A stretch of DNA of 64,000 nt from Podocnemis expansa (Eukaryota; Chordata; Testudines; Podocnemididae). The stretch covers positions 1,757,020-1,821,019 of the forward strand of contig ML682125.1 of NCBI GenBank assembly GCA_007922195.1, given 5' to 3'. Below the pieces are notes generated by a model. It made no database searches and was not told the origin of the DNA. It saw only the letters and a program-made list of their open reading frames with translations. Shown one piece after another: positions 47,641 to 58,870 of the stretch (position 1 is its first letter; each line of letters opens with the position of its first letter). The position numbers and the translations under genes were made by a program.

Positions 47641-48444
47641 GCAGGTTGTCTGGATGCCAAGACTTTCCTTCCTAACATCAGTGCAGAAGTAGTTCAGCAT
47701 CTCACATACACAGACTATGACCACAGTCGAGGGGGAGCTCAGTTCAGTCTTTGACATATTCTAGATGTCCAAAGAGTCCAGCTTGGGAAATATAGTCTAA
47801 TAACATGCATCTCAGTTGTGACTGTCTGCTTCCCAGAGACAGAAGTGGCAGCATTCAAGCACAGGTGTTCCTCCAGTGGCTTGAGGAACTATCTCAGACC
47901 GACCTGTCTGTACAATGATCTGAACAGCAGTAGCAACAGTTCCATCAAGGGAGAGCAATACAGCACCTCAGGCTGGCCAGGAGCATAGAAATCTACAGGT
48001 GTTTCTTCCAATGCTTCCAGGTTCCAGAGTGACAGGGAGGCAAATAAAACAGGACATGGCCTGTGGGCTACTGCTAGCCATGAAATGGGAGTACTCATTT
48101 CCCATCTCCTAGACTGCACAAACCCCTGCTTGCGTGGATCTCCTCTCTCAGAAACAGGGTCAAATTGTCCCCTCAGAGCCAAAACCTCTGCAACTACCAA
48201 ACTGCCTGGGAGGCTGAGGCTGGACAGACTGGCCTGGGAGTGCCCTTCACAAACAGCAAAACTTAGCAGAGAGCCACAGACTGTCTGCAAGACAAAGTGC
48301 AGCAGCAGACTGGAAAAAGGTCCGTCTCTTGGCACTCTGAAGATGGGCATCTCCAGCAGTGGGGATGGGATGCAGCCATGGGGTATCCAGGGAACTTTGG
48401 TCTTTCCAGCAGCAATATTCACCAATTAGAAAAGCTAAGGGAGA
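47641..48444. other. Unannotated stretch
   Basis: No gene was recognised; opposing long frames at 47.9-48.4 kb appear to be shadows without family resemblance. Confidence 0.4.
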
Positions 48445-48625
48445 ATTAAAAACAAGAGTCCTGTGGCACCTTATAGACAGATTTCTTTGGGCATAAGCTT
48501 TTGCGGGTTGGAGCCCATGAAAACTTATGCCTGAAGAAATGTCAGTCTATAAGGTGTCACAGGATTCTCATTGTCTTTGCTGTACACAGACTGAGATGGC
48601 TAGCCCTCTGGGGCAGAATAACTTT
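48445..48625. mobile_element. Inverted pair of PLE 3' tails (hairpin)
   Basis: The reversed tail (AACAAGAGTCCTGTGGCACC, TTTGGGCATAAGCTTTTGC) is followed by a forward tail (AAACTTATGCCTGAAGAAAT, CAGTCTATAAGGTGTCACAG, CTGTACACAGACTGAGATGG). The two arms are self-complementary over about 75 bases. Possible flanks GGAGAATTA and GCAGAATAA match at 7 of 9. Confidence 0.75.
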
Positions 48626-49049
48626 TCCTGGGAACTTCCAGCTGGGAGCTACATGCCCCACTGCTGGGTGGCAAACATCATGCTCTCAGCCCAAGGAAGG
48701 AAAGGCACCAAGGAAGGAAAGTGTTTCCTGGTATCCTACTTGACACTAAACAGGACAGAGCCTGGGTTGGAGCAGCACACCAAAAGCTGGTTATTGAGCT
48801 AGTCTTATTCCCCGGAGACCAGACTGGCCAGGGAAAAGCCAAGCCAAGGCAGCCGGGGCATTCTGTCTGAGATTTGCCCCTTCTCCTCCGCACACGGCTC
48901 CAGCTGGAGAACTACTTCCAGCCTCCTTCAGGGAGAGGACGGGGTGGGGGCAAGGGCTGGAGAGGCTCCCAGCAGGTCTCCCCCCTTTGGAAGCTTCTTA
49001 CTTTGGTGCTCCTCAGGGAGGGAGAAGCTCCCCCAGGAGAGGGGCTGGG

Positions 49050-50290
49050 AGGAGTTGGGCTCTCAGTCACACCGGCCACCGCAGGCATCCCCCTCTGCCC
49101 TTCTGAGGACAGGGAATGTAGGTCGCGGCTCACCCATTCCTCCCCCCCGGCCCCAAAGACTCCCACCAACCACCCCGACCCCACGGGGCAGAGGAGGAGC
49201 CCGCCGTGCCTGGAGATTTCGGAGCCTCCCCGGGCACTGTTTGGGGCACCCCTCCCCCAGGGCCAGGGCCCCCCTCGGCTCGGGGCAAAACCCGGCCGCC
49301 AAGGCCAGGCTGCACCTTCCTGAGTCAGGAGCCGAGTCCCGGGGCGCTCCCTCTCCCCCGCCTCAGCCCCCCTCTGTCCCCGCGGGGCCGCTCACCTGGC
49401 CCTTGGGCGGAGCGGGCGGCTAGTCGCCGGGGCCGGGGCGGCTCCTCCGCGTGGGCCGTGCCGGGACTGGCGGCGGGGAGGCGGAGCCGGAGCCGGGGAG
49501 GGGCTCAGGGCTGTGTCATCATCCGCCGAGCGGCGGGGCGACTCGGAGCCGGGGGCTGGAGCGGAGCAGGGCCGGGCGGTGGAAGTGGCGGAGCCGGAGC
49601 CGGGGCCGGGCGGCAGGGATGGGCCGCCGGGAGCTGCCCCGGGAGGCATGCCGTCAGACCCGCCGGCTCCTCCCCAGCCGCGGGGCCCGGCCCGGCTCGG
49701 CCCGGCTCACCCGGCCCCCGGGCTGGGCGCAGAGCCTCCCCGTCCGGCCGACAGCGCCGGGAGCCCTTAGGGCCCGTTTTCATCGGGGGAGGGTCACTTG
49801 GCAGGCCGGTGTCGAAGGCGGGGTCTTTAACCGGGCCCGGGGGCGGCATCCAGCCCCCCACAGCCTGTCTGCAGGGCAGAGCGGGTCCGGCCAGCTGTGC
49901 CGGGGAGCCGGGGCTCTGGCCTTGCCTGGGAGAAGAGCTGGGCCCGGCCGGCGGCAGGACCGTGGCTCGCCCGTGCAGAGCGAAGGCGGCTCCTGCTCCG
50001 AAGTCAGGCCGGGAATAGCCCTGCCGAGGAAACTTGCCGTGTCCGGCCCTGAGTCCGGCTGGCTGCTCGCCTCCTGCCGGCGCCGCCAGCAGGGCTGGAG
50101 CGGGGGCTGAGCCGGAGCTCGGCGGGCATGTCCGGAGCCGGGGAGGTGGGAGGCAGCGGCAGGCATCATCGTCACCACGGGGCTGCTGTGGGTGCGGAGT
50201 GCGGGTCCTCCCTCCACAATCGGATAGGACATCTTCACAAACTCGGAGCACCCCTGCTTCTGTCTCGGGCTCCTGAGCCCTGACTCTCCC
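49050..50290. promoter_or_regulatory. CpG island, probable promoter of the INSYN2-like gene
   Basis: This stretch is very GC-rich with frequent CG dinucleotides (for example GCCGGGGCCGGGGCGG near 49430), unlike the flanking AT-moderate DNA. It sits upstream of the minus-strand coding exon. The long frames on both strands here (up to 270 codons) are explained by the composition. Direction is inferred from the minus-strand splice donor at 49396/49395. A promoter for a + strand transcript cannot be excluded. Confidence 0.75.
49396..49750 (-). other. Candidate noncoding first exon of the INSYN2-like gene
   Basis: On the minus strand GGGCCAG is followed by GTGAGCGGCC, a strong donor at 49396/49395 within the CpG island. 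The upstream limit (transcription start) cannot be read from sequence; the end given is arbitrary. Confidence 0.4.
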
Positions 50291-50482
50291 CTGCTAGTGC
50301 GAGGGCAGACAGGGAGGTGCTGACGGCCAAGGTGACTAGTGCCATTGGAATGGTATCCGTCAGGGAGGACCCCCCTCCATCATTAAGGGCACGCGGGCAT
50401 TTGCTGTGTTGTTTTGGGCAGCTTTATACAGCCTCTACTCTTCTGCCATCCATCCCCCCAGCCCAGCAACCATCCTCTAGTT

Positions 50483-50670
50483 CAGGGGTCTCAAACTCAA
50501 CTCACCCAAGGGCTGTGTGAGGACTAGTACATTTGCCTGAGGGCTGCACCACTGAAAACTTTTTATGCAAAGATATTGCAGGTATTTGGCTATAATAGCA
50601 TCGTTGTGGGCTGCAGGAAATAGCTTTAGGGGCCACATGCAGCCTGTGGGCCACATGTTTGATATCTCTG
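50483..50670 (+). mobile_element. 188-bp hAT element, copy 3
   Basis: It begins CAGGGGTCTCAAACTCAACT and ends TTTGATATCTCTG. It is flanked by an exact 8-bp duplication CTCTAGTT (50475-50482 and 50671-50678). Confidence 0.95.
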
Positions 50671-50678
50671 CTCTAGTT

Positions 50679-51373
50679 GCTTTCTTGTAGGTATCGTGGC
50701 AAAAGCTGGTCTTAAGCCCCATCTTCCCTGTGCTCTGTCTTCTCCACTCCTGATTCCCCTCTTTCTCATGTTCCTCCTCCACATGCTTGAGTAGTGTCGT
50801 CATTGGTTTTACAGGGGTGCAAAGAGACCAGGGCAGTGCCATGCTAGGTGTTGTGCAAGCTTGTCACAGAACCAGTTCCTGCCCCAACAGTGAGCTCAGA
50901 TAGCTGAGATACAACAAACAGATGAGGGGACAAGAGGGGACAGGGAGACGATAACGGTCTCAGTGCAGCCATGCCCAGCCCCCATGGGGTTCATGGTGGG
51001 CTGGTGGCAGAGGGATCTGGAAGGAGGCCAGTGAGGGGCGTGGCAGAGATTAAGGGGAGCTGCGTACCCTGCAGGCCAGGGGCATCCTGGCAGAAGGTGC
51101 AAAGGTGTGAAGAACTGTGCCAAGGACCAGTGTCTGTGGGATGAGGGCACCATTGGCACAGGGTTGTCCGGGGGATGATCGAGCAGTGGGGGCAGGCCTT
51201 GAAATGGGAGACGAGTGGATACTGTTGAATGTGGAGTGGCAGGGGAACTAGGGCGGGGGAGTGGGGTAGAGCTATGAACCGAGTCGTGGATCGTGCGGCA
51301 GCATTTGGAATGGATGTGAGTGCAGAGAAGGATGGCTCTTGATGAGGCTGGAAAGGAATTCACTTGCCTCATG
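50679..51373. other. Unannotated stretch
   Basis: No gene or repeat was recognised. The minus-strand 158-codon frame (51372-50896) lacks family resemblance. Confidence 0.4.
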
Positions 51374-51381
51374 CCCTAAGC

Positions 51382-52014
51382 CAGTGGTTTTCAAACTATG
51401 GGTCACAGAGCCTCAGGCGCTGGGTCGCAGTGCCCCCTGCTGCCACCACTGACAGACTGGAGTGTATTGCTGAAAGATAAACAGAAGTCCTGTAAAACAC
51501 TCAAGGAGTCCCTTGGCACTTAAAGACTAACAAATATGTTTATCGCGTGAGCTTTTGTGGGAGAAAATCCCACTTTGTCAGAAGCTTTGATGATGGGGAA
51601 CTTACAGAATGGGAAGAGAATATATGCAGGGAAGTGTAAGTCATGAGATCAGGTCAGAGTGTTGCAGCAAATCAATGCAGTCGTTTCCCCAGTGTTTGAA
51701 TCAAACAACTGCACTGATTTGCTGTAACAGTCTGACCTGATCCTATGACTTACATTTCCCTGGATTTATTTTCATCCCAGTCTGTAAGGTCTCCATCTTC
51801 AAAGCTTCTGACAAAGGGGGATTTTTCTCCTGTGAAAGCTCATGTGATAAATTTGCTGGTGTTTGAAAGTGCCACAGGACTCCTTGTTTGTTTTTCGCTG
51901 AACTAGACTAACACGGCTACCCCTCTGGAACTTGCTGAAAGAAGTCATTGTTTGGTCGTGGGTATGAATGATTATTTTTAGGTGGGTCCAAGGAAAAAAG
52001 TTTGAAAACCACTG
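51382..52014. mobile_element. hAT element (CAGTGGTTTTCAAAC ends), split by a PLE
   Basis: Terminal inverted repeats CAGTGGTTTTCAAAC and GTTTGAAAACCACTG are flanked by the exact octamer CCCTAAGC (51374-51381 and 52015-52022). Without the inner insertion the element is only about 170 bp. It is a Charlie-type hAT relative and is non-coding. Confidence 0.95.
51478..51931. mobile_element. PLE tail hairpin nested in the hAT element
   Basis: The left arm is the reversed tail (GGAGTCCCTTGGCACTTAAA, GAAAATCCCACTTTGTCAGA). The right arm is the forward tail (GCTTCTGACAAAGGGGGATT, GAAAGTGCCACAGGACTCCT, GACTAACACGGCTACCCCTC). It is flanked by an exact 11-base duplication TTGCTGAAAGA (51467-51477 and 51932-51942), so the insertion can be delimited to the base. 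Confidence 0.9.
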
Positions 52015-52022
52015 CCCTAAGC

Positions 52023-52676
52023 TCCTCTTCTATCTGTGACCTCCTGTCTCCCCACCCTGGGAGTCCTCGAATCTCCCTGCTAGTTTATTTCTTGTAAGAT
52101 GCCACTGACCAGAGATACCAACAAGCGCACGCTTTGCTGCTGTTTTTTTGGCCTGTACGCTTTGGTTTCAGGCAGCTACAAACAGCTCCTTGCTGGGTGG
52201 TGTGACTGTGACATCACAGGTAAAGCAGTCAGCCGTCTCACAGAGGAGCAGGTCATCTGCAAGCCACTGTTCTGCTACTCAAAGTGCAGGGAAAAGGGCT
52301 GTGAAAAGTCTTCATCTGCACCAAAAGATCTTTCTGGAGGCCACATGAGTGTTGTGCTGCTTGGCAGACTGGTGTTTGTGGGCCTTGAGTGCACACAGTT
52401 CCCCTGTTCCCTGGCAGAACTGCTGCCATATGTGTGGCTGGGGCTGACTGCTTCCCTTCCTAGTAATGCAATTTCAATGAAAATACAGTTCCATTCATAC
52501 AAGGTGTAACGGGAGGCATAGTGAGTTCACCTGAATCTAATTCCAGGAGCTGCTAGAACAGCTGTTTTCAGATGACTGCTAATCTCATCAAATCCCCCAG
52601 AATAATCAATTTGCTTTGGAAGCATCCATGCCATTGCTGTCCCATCAAGCCCCAACTTTCCACATAACCTCTAGTC
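52023..52676. other. Unannotated stretch with a 136-codon frame
   Basis: A + strand frame at 52099-52509 (starts MPLTRDTNKRTLCCCFF) has no family resemblance I know and no splice or promoter context. It is not called a gene. Confidence 0.35.
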
Positions 52677-52864
52677 CAGGGGTCTCAAACACACAGCCCG
52701 TGGGCCACATGTGGTCCCTAAAGCTATTTCCTGCAGCCTGCAATGACACTATTGTTACTGATATTTGCAATGTCGTTGTATAACAAGGTTTCAGTGGTGT
52801 GGCCCTCGGGCTAATTTACTAGTCCTCATGTGGCCCTCATGGTGATGTGAGTTTGAGACCCCTG
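52677..52864 (-). mobile_element. 188-bp hAT element, copy 4
   Basis: It is reversed relative to the 22.8- and 50.5-kb copies. It begins CAGGGGTCTCAAACACACAG and ends GTGAGTTTGAGACCCCTG. It is flanked by an exact 8-bp duplication CTCTAGTC (52669-52676 and 52865-52872). Confidence 0.95.
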
Positions 52865-52931
52865 CTCTAGTCCCTCCCAGCTCTGCTGACTGCTCATGCA
52901 AATTGGCAGCCAGTAGCCAGCTCCTCAGGAT

Positions 52932-53040
52932 GAGACTTCCAGAGGGGTAGCCGTGTTAGTCTGTGTACAGTGAAAACAAATAGAGTCCTGTGGCACCTTA
53001 TAAACTGACAGATTTTTTCAGGCATAAGCTATCGTGGGCT
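52932..53040 (-). mobile_element. PLE 3' tail fragment
   Basis: AGAGGGGTAGCCGTGTTAGT, TAGAGTCCTGTGGCACCTTA and TTCAGGCATAAGCTATCGTG form the reversed PLE tail, cut at 53040. Confidence 0.8.
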
Positions 53041-53041
53041 C

Positions 53042-53997
53042 TGTGATGCTGTCTGGGTCGAGGGGACTGGTTATGATTATTTTTCATATTAATATTTCAT
53101 ATTTGCAATAATCCATATGTGATATGCCGTGTTTGGTATCAATAGAAAGGCTGTAATCTGCTAGGAGTGATTATATGATTTATAAGTAGGTATATTTGTA
53201 CTGGAAATTTGGAATCTTATTTGTTTGATGTGTGTTCCAAGTTGTTTGAGCAGAGGCAATCCCAGACTGGGCATCTGCAAACTATTGTCATATTAATGGC
53301 CCATCAGGAGGGGGCTCCCAGCTACAGCGGGCCCAAGAGGAAACTTGTTTGACCAGTTACCTGGACTGACCATGTGGCCCAACTCCATTTTGATCTGGCA
53401 AGGACTCAGATAAAAGGCCATCGCCCATTCTCCATTTTGTCTTCAGTCTTCAGCCTCCAATCTGCAGCCACCACACTTCTGTGGAACTATTCTGCTGCAA
53501 CTGAACTAAGGGTTGAGACCCACTCAGGTGCTGGGTGTATATCAGAGGAATTGGACTAACCTGCAAACTCCAAGTTTTTCAAGGATTTGCTTTATATGGA
53601 TTCTAAATCATTTGTATGTATGTGATTCACTTAGACTCTTTAACATCTCTCATTTTGTTTGTTTTCTTTTTATATTAAACCTTTATTTGTAGTTATTAAA
53701 GAATTGGCTGGCAGCATGGTATTTGGGAGAAGATCCAAACCTATGTTGTTCTGGGTGATGTGGCTGGCCCTTTGGGTTCAGGAGAATCTATTACGTTAAG
53801 AGACCTAGGGGCTAGGTGGGGACCAGATGAGCTGATGTGCGATAAAGGGTTATGTTTATGTTGTTATAGTTTGTGATGACCAGTGTGGGGGATCAGAACC
53901 ATGTTTTGTTACTGACTGGGAGACTGGTTTAAGCACCACTCATCAGTGGTTTGGGGGTTTTGCACCTGGTTTTGCTGCTTGCCCTGATTTTTGCACA
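53042..53997 (+). mobile_element. Possible solo LTR
   Basis: The segment starts TGTGATGCTG and ends TTTTTGCACA. It contains a TATA-like AGATAAAAGG at about 53408 followed by a CT-rich stretch, and ATTAAA polyadenylation-like motifs at 53684 and 53695. This order (TATA, then poly-A signal, TG...CA ends) is what an LTR would show. No flanking target duplication was found and the family was not recognised, so it may be another repeat. Confidence 0.35.
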
Positions 53998-54429
53998 TTC
54001 AAGAGGTTATCGCAGGAGGCCCAGATCACAGCTACCACATTTGTAGTCAAGGATGCCAGACTGCATATGCGTCCTTTCCAACTACGGCTCACCACAGTCT
54101 ACAGACCAAAATACCATTCCATTCACAAGGTGCTGTCAATACCACTAGAAGTAAGACATTCTCTTTAGAGGTGGATGATTCTGTCAAACCTACGAATGGG
54201 CCTCCCTTTTATCCAACAGCCCCATCCCTTATGACCACAGATGCATCTGTCATAGGATTGAATGCCACCTGCGGCAGTACACTGTCCAGGGCGAATGGTC
54301 CTCCCAGGAAACAACCCTACACATTAATATCTTAGAGCTCCGAGCTGTTTGATATGCTTGTGCCTATTTTCACAACCTGATTGCTCACCAACATGTGAAG
54401 ATCATGACCAACAACAGAGCATGCATGTT
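53998..54429 (+). pseudogene. Old DIRS element, RT/RNase H region (left of the young insertion)
   Basis: Broken frames give TTDASVIGLNATCGSTLS (RNase H first Asp), INILELRAV (RNase H Glu) and, at the breakpoint, NNRACMF. The next codons are found at 60331 as YII, matching the MFYINKQGS block of the young element. The 5' part of this old element (gag, most of RT) is missing to the left. Confidence 0.8.
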
Positions 54430-54608
54430 CTTCTTCGAGTGCTGCTCCTGTCCATTCCCTTGTAGGTGTCTGCATGCCCCTTGCACGGCACGCCGGAATG
54501 TTTTTCCCCTAGAGTACCCGTAGGGTCGGCTGTAGTGCCCCCTGGAGTGGCGCCGCCGCCACTCCCTATATAGTCCCCAGCCGACCCGTGCCTGCTCAGT
54601 TCCTTCTC
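54430..54608 (+). repeat. Left inverted terminal repeat, young DIRS
   Basis: It starts CTTCTTCGAGTGCTGCTCC. It includes CCTATATAGTCC, a TATA-like site, and GTACCCGTAGGGTCGGCTG, all matched in reverse at 60113-60330. Confidence 0.93.
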
Positions 54609-54769
54609 ACTGCCCTATCGGTCGCTGGAACATTCCGTGGCTTCGAGCAAGTTGCACGTGGCCACTTCTTGTCGGAGTACCCGAAGTTCATTTTGTTGTT
54701 AATAGTTTAGTAATTAGTAAGTAGAGTTAGTTAGATATACAGCGCCCGCCCCAGGCTCGGGGCCGGGCT

Positions 54770-56909
54770 ATGCCGAGCTTTAAAACTTGTGGGCAGTGTA
54801 GGAAGCCCATGCCCGTGGACGATCCGCACAGCAATTGTTTACTGTGCTTGGGTGAAGCTCACCTTGCTGAGAGGTGTAAAATTTGTAGAGGCTTCAAGCC
54901 GCAGACTCAGAAAGACAGGATTCAATGGCTGAAACTCCACATGATGGAGGAAGCCCTTTGTCCCGCGCCGGGCGACTCGGGATTGAGTACGGCGCCATCG
55001 GTGCAGAGCGCCCCGGCATCATCGGCACCGTCGTCGGCACCGAAGCCTAGCCGCCCCAAGTCTCATCGGGAGCCCGGCGCCGGTCGTCATCCCCGGTACC
55101 GCCTAAGAAGAAGCGCATGGATAGAGGGTGCTCACCGCGCCGAGCAGCGGTGGGGGGGGTACACTGAACAGAGCCGTGTTGGCCGACCCATCTCCCTGCC
55201 CCCAGCTTTGGTGCAGGACCGTCCTGGAGAGACCACTCAGCCCGGTGTCAACCTCCTCTCCTACCAGAGACATTTTAGAAGAGGATTTGATCTTGCCAGC
55301 TACGCCTGAGGCTTTCACAGTGGCGCAGGAACTGTCGGGCCACTCAGCCCCGAGGGCACCGGCTGTGGGTCCAGTGCCGGGGTCAGTACCGTCGTGAGGG
55401 AAACCGACCCCCCTCACGGCTGGTTGTGTGCAGAGCCGGGTACCGTCTCCTATTCAACGGCACCGTTCACCAGTACTGCCGACAGTGGTGGCAGCGGCTG
55501 GGGCTCCCTGCTTCCGCTCCCCGACTGCTACGCGGCACCGCGCTTCACCAGTCCGCCGGCACCGTGATCGCCAAGAAGAAGGTCGGCGCCGTTCCCTGGT
55601 GCAGTCCTCATCAGCACTGCCATGGTCCCCACGGTCCAGCCCTTCTACAAGCTCCGTGGAAGAGTCGGCACCGCATGGCTCGCATAGGAGGCGAGCATGC
55701 AGCCTCAACAGGCCCCTGTGGCACCGCCGTTTCACACCCAGTGGTCGGGGTGGCAGCCTGGGATGCAGTGGCCTTTTTGGACTCCTTAGGCTGCCCACCA
55801 GGGCCCAGGTTTCGTTCCAGGAGCCCCCATGCCGAGTGCGGGCATCAGGTCTGCGCCGTCTGCTTCGCTCGGCGCTCCCCCTGGTACCGGGGAGGCATCA
55901 GAGGTGGAGTCCTTGAGGGACGAGCAGGACCAGGCTAGCCTGGCCAGCGGAGGCCGCAGCACAAGGTCCAGGGTGCCGTCGGGAGGTCCGGATCGCGAGG
56001 AGTCGTCTTCTTCGCTCCTGGACGAGGCAGTGGCAGGGGCCAAGCCGTTGGCTATTCTGGACCATGCTAAGGCTCACCAGGAGCTTCTCCGCCAAGTAGC
56101 CACCAGTTTAAATATCCAGGCAGAGGAGATCCCGGAGGACACGGATCCCATGGTGGACATTCTGCTCCCTGAAGGCCCAAGCCGCATTGCCCTGCCCTTT
56201 ATTAAAACTATACAGAACATCACCAAGGCACACCCCTGCCTCGATTCCCCCCACGGCCAAACGAGCAGAGACAAAGTACTTTGTTCCCTCTAAGGGGTAT
56301 GAACATTTTTACTCCCACCCCACTCCTAGCTCGTTGGTGGTAGCTGCGGCAAACGAACGGGAGAAACAAGGTCGCCCAGGGTCGACCCCCAAGTCTAAGG
56401 ACGCTAAAAAGCTGGACCTGTTAGGCTGCAAGGTCTATTCGACTGGGGAGTTGCAGCTGAGGATAGCTAACCAGCAAGCTATCCTCAGCCGGTATATGTT
56501 CAATGCCCGGTCAGCCCTCGAGCGCTTTAGTGACTCAATGGAGCAGGACTCCAGAGCAGCCCTGTCGGCCTCCATCAAGGAGGGCAAGGTTGTGTCCAAG
56601 GCCCTGTTGCAATCGGCCTTAGATGCAGTCGACGCGGCGGCCCGCTCCATGGCTTCAGGGGTTACTATGCAGCAGAGCTCATGGTTGCAGGCGTCGGGGC
56701 TGCCGCAAGAGGTCCAGGCCACCATATAGGACTTGCCCTTCGAAGGGCCAGAACTGTTTTCCCAACAAACAGATGCCCGTCTCCAGACTTTGAAGGACTC
56801 CAGGGAGTTGATTAAGTCCTTAGGGCTCCACACCCCAGCGAGCCAAAGGAAGCACTTTAAGCCGCCCACCTCCTCCCTCGTGGCCGTACCACCGCCGCCA
56901 GGACGATGA
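54770..56909 (+). pseudogene. DIRS gag protein, broken
   Basis: It starts MPSFKTCGQCRKPMPVDDPH at 54770, with the N-terminal pattern C-x2-C-x10-H-x2-CLLCLG-x2-H-x4-C-x2-C that also opens the gag of the 30.5-kb element. A Ser/Pro-rich region follows, with a basic PPKKKR cluster (about 55108) that could act as a nuclear signal. Later come SPTRDILEEDLILPATPEAF, a central block with DHAKAHQELLRQVATSLNIQ, YFVPSKGYEHFYSHP and a C-terminal block with KLDLLGCKVYSTGELQLRIA and NQQAILSRYMFNARSALE. Frame changes occur near 55085, 55400-55830 and 56290, and a TAG interrupts QEVQATI / DLPFEGPELF at about 56727. The original product was presumably about 700 residues. It is not translatable as it stands. 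Confidence 0.85.
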
Positions 56910-57039
56910 CAGGCGGAGGGGCAGGGGGGACTGTAGGTCCACAGGGTGTCAACCCAGCGGCCAAGGGGATTCGCACCAATCGGCTGCCCAGAAGAAGGCT
57001 TTTTGATGGTCAGCGCAAGGGCGACACACCAAACCCCAA

Positions 57040-58870
57040 AGATCCAGAGACTCCCTTGTTTGTCAACAGACTGGCCTGTTACGCACCGGAATGGTACAAA
57101 ATTACAAAAGACCACTGGGTTCTCAGGACACTTCAGGAGGACTATTCCCTCCAATTTTCTTCGTTACCCCCGTCAGCCCCCCGCTGCTTTGCGTGGTTCC
57201 CTGCGGGATAAGGCCCACCAGCAAGTACTGTGGGAGGAGGTGCAGACGCTGCTCCAGAAAGGGGCGGTGGAAGAGGTGCCACCGGGCCGCAAGGGCTTTT
57301 ACTCCTGATATTTCCTTATTCCCAAGGCAAAAGGGGGCCTGCGCCCAATTTTGGATTTGAGGCACCTCAACTGGTTCCTCCGGAAACTTCGGTTCTGGAT
57401 GGTGTCCCTCGCCTCAATTGTCCCTTCTCTGGATCTGGGCGATTGGTACACCGCCCTCGACTTGCAAGACGCATACTTTCATGTTGCAATCAACCCGAGG
57501 CACAGGAGGTTTTTACGCTTCATCGTTGGATGGAGGCACCTCTAATTCGCAGTACTCCCGTTCGGCCTCTCAGCAGCTTCGTGGGTATTCACAAAATGCC
57601 TGGCGGTGGTAGCGGCATTTCTCAGGAGGAAAGGGGTCACTCTCTTTCCATATTTGGACGACTGGCTGGTGGTGGGCAAGTCGTATCAGGAAGTGCTGGC
57701 CCATCTGATGCTGATGCAATCCGTGTTCGATCACCTCGGGCTGCTGGTAAACGTGCAAAAGTCGGTGCTCATTCCTGCACAAAGGATAGAGTTTGTAGGG
57801 GCTTTTCTCGACTCAACGTCCGCAAGGGTGAGCCTTCCCATCACCTGATTCCAAACGATCAAGCAGGCAGTGGACTCCTTAACAAAGTTTCCCCTCATGT
57901 CTGCTCGAGAATGCCTTTGCTTGCTGGGCCTCATGGCAGCCTGTACGTTTGTGGTTCCCCATGCCCGCCTATGCATGCGCCCGCTCCAGCTTTGGTTGGC
58001 GAGTGTGTTCCGCCCAGCGAGAGACAGTTTGGACACTATGGTCACCGTGCTGGAGTTGGTGCTAGGGGCCCTTCGTTGGTGGAGCTGCGAGGCCAACCTT
58101 TGCTCAGGCGTCCTGTTCCGCCTTCCCCAGCTGTCGATTCACTTGATGACGGACGCCTCGGACGTAGGTTGGGGTGCTCATCTCGGCGGCCTCAAAACAC
58201 AAGGGCAGTGGGGGGATGCGGACTCCCGGTTACATATCAATGTAAAGGAGCTCAGAGCAGTACATCTGGCGTGCATGGTGTTTCAAGTTCATCTTCGGGA
58301 GTGAACAGTGTCCGTTCACACGGACAACACCACTGCGATGTTTTACATCAACAAACAAGGCAGCACGCACTCGCGTCAACTTTGCCAGGAAGCCATGAGT
58401 CTCTGGGAGTTGTGTATTCGCCACAAGATCCACCCAGTGGCATTGTACATACCGGGCCTCCGGAACTGCTTGGTGGATGAGCTCAGCCGAAGTTCATGAC
58501 CCACGAGTGGTCTCTCCACCCGGAAGTGGCGGAATCACTCTTCCGGAGGTGGAGTTATTTCCGTCTGGACCTGTTTGCCTCGCACCACAATACAAAATGC
58601 CAGGACTTCTGTTCATTCCGGGGGCTCAGCCCTGGGTCGAAGGCGGATGCCTTCGAGGCCCAATGGGGGCAGCTAGGCCTACTGTATGCGTTCCCTCCGA
58701 CACCGCTAGTGCCCAGAGTGTTGTGGAAGATAAAGGAGGAGAAAGCTCAGGTCATTCTGGTCGCCCCAGCGTGGCCGAGGCAACATTGGTTTTCAGCCCT
58801 ACTGCGGTGGTCCAGGTGCAGCCCTGTTCGGTTGCCTCTCAGGCCGGACCTGTTGACCCAGGATAGCGGG
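57040..58870 (+). pseudogene. DIRS reverse transcriptase-RNase H polyprotein, broken
   Basis: Order of blocks: WEEVQTLLQKGAVEEVPPGR and a TGA near 57308; LIPKAKGGLRPILDLRHLNW; LDLQDAYFHVAINPRHRRFL (first RT Asp); VLPFGLSAASWVFTK after a stop near 57543; PYLDDWLVVGKS (catalytic Asp pair) near 57650; RNase H TDASDVGWGAHLGG near 58150, INVKELRAVHLA, VHTDNTTAMFYINKQ and LVDELSRSS near 58490; then a region with RLDLFASHHNTKCQDFCSFR and VLWKIKEEKAQVILVAPAWP, which in DIRS1-like elements follows RNase H and is often labelled a methyltransferase-like domain (not verified here). At least three stops or frameshifts. Catalytic residues themselves look intact. Confidence 0.9.

Noticed and set aside
49206..50251. 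Long reading frames (up to 270 codons) on both strands
   Set aside because: They overlap in several frames inside the CpG island, are Gly/Pro/Arg/Ala-rich and show no domain. Composition explains them.
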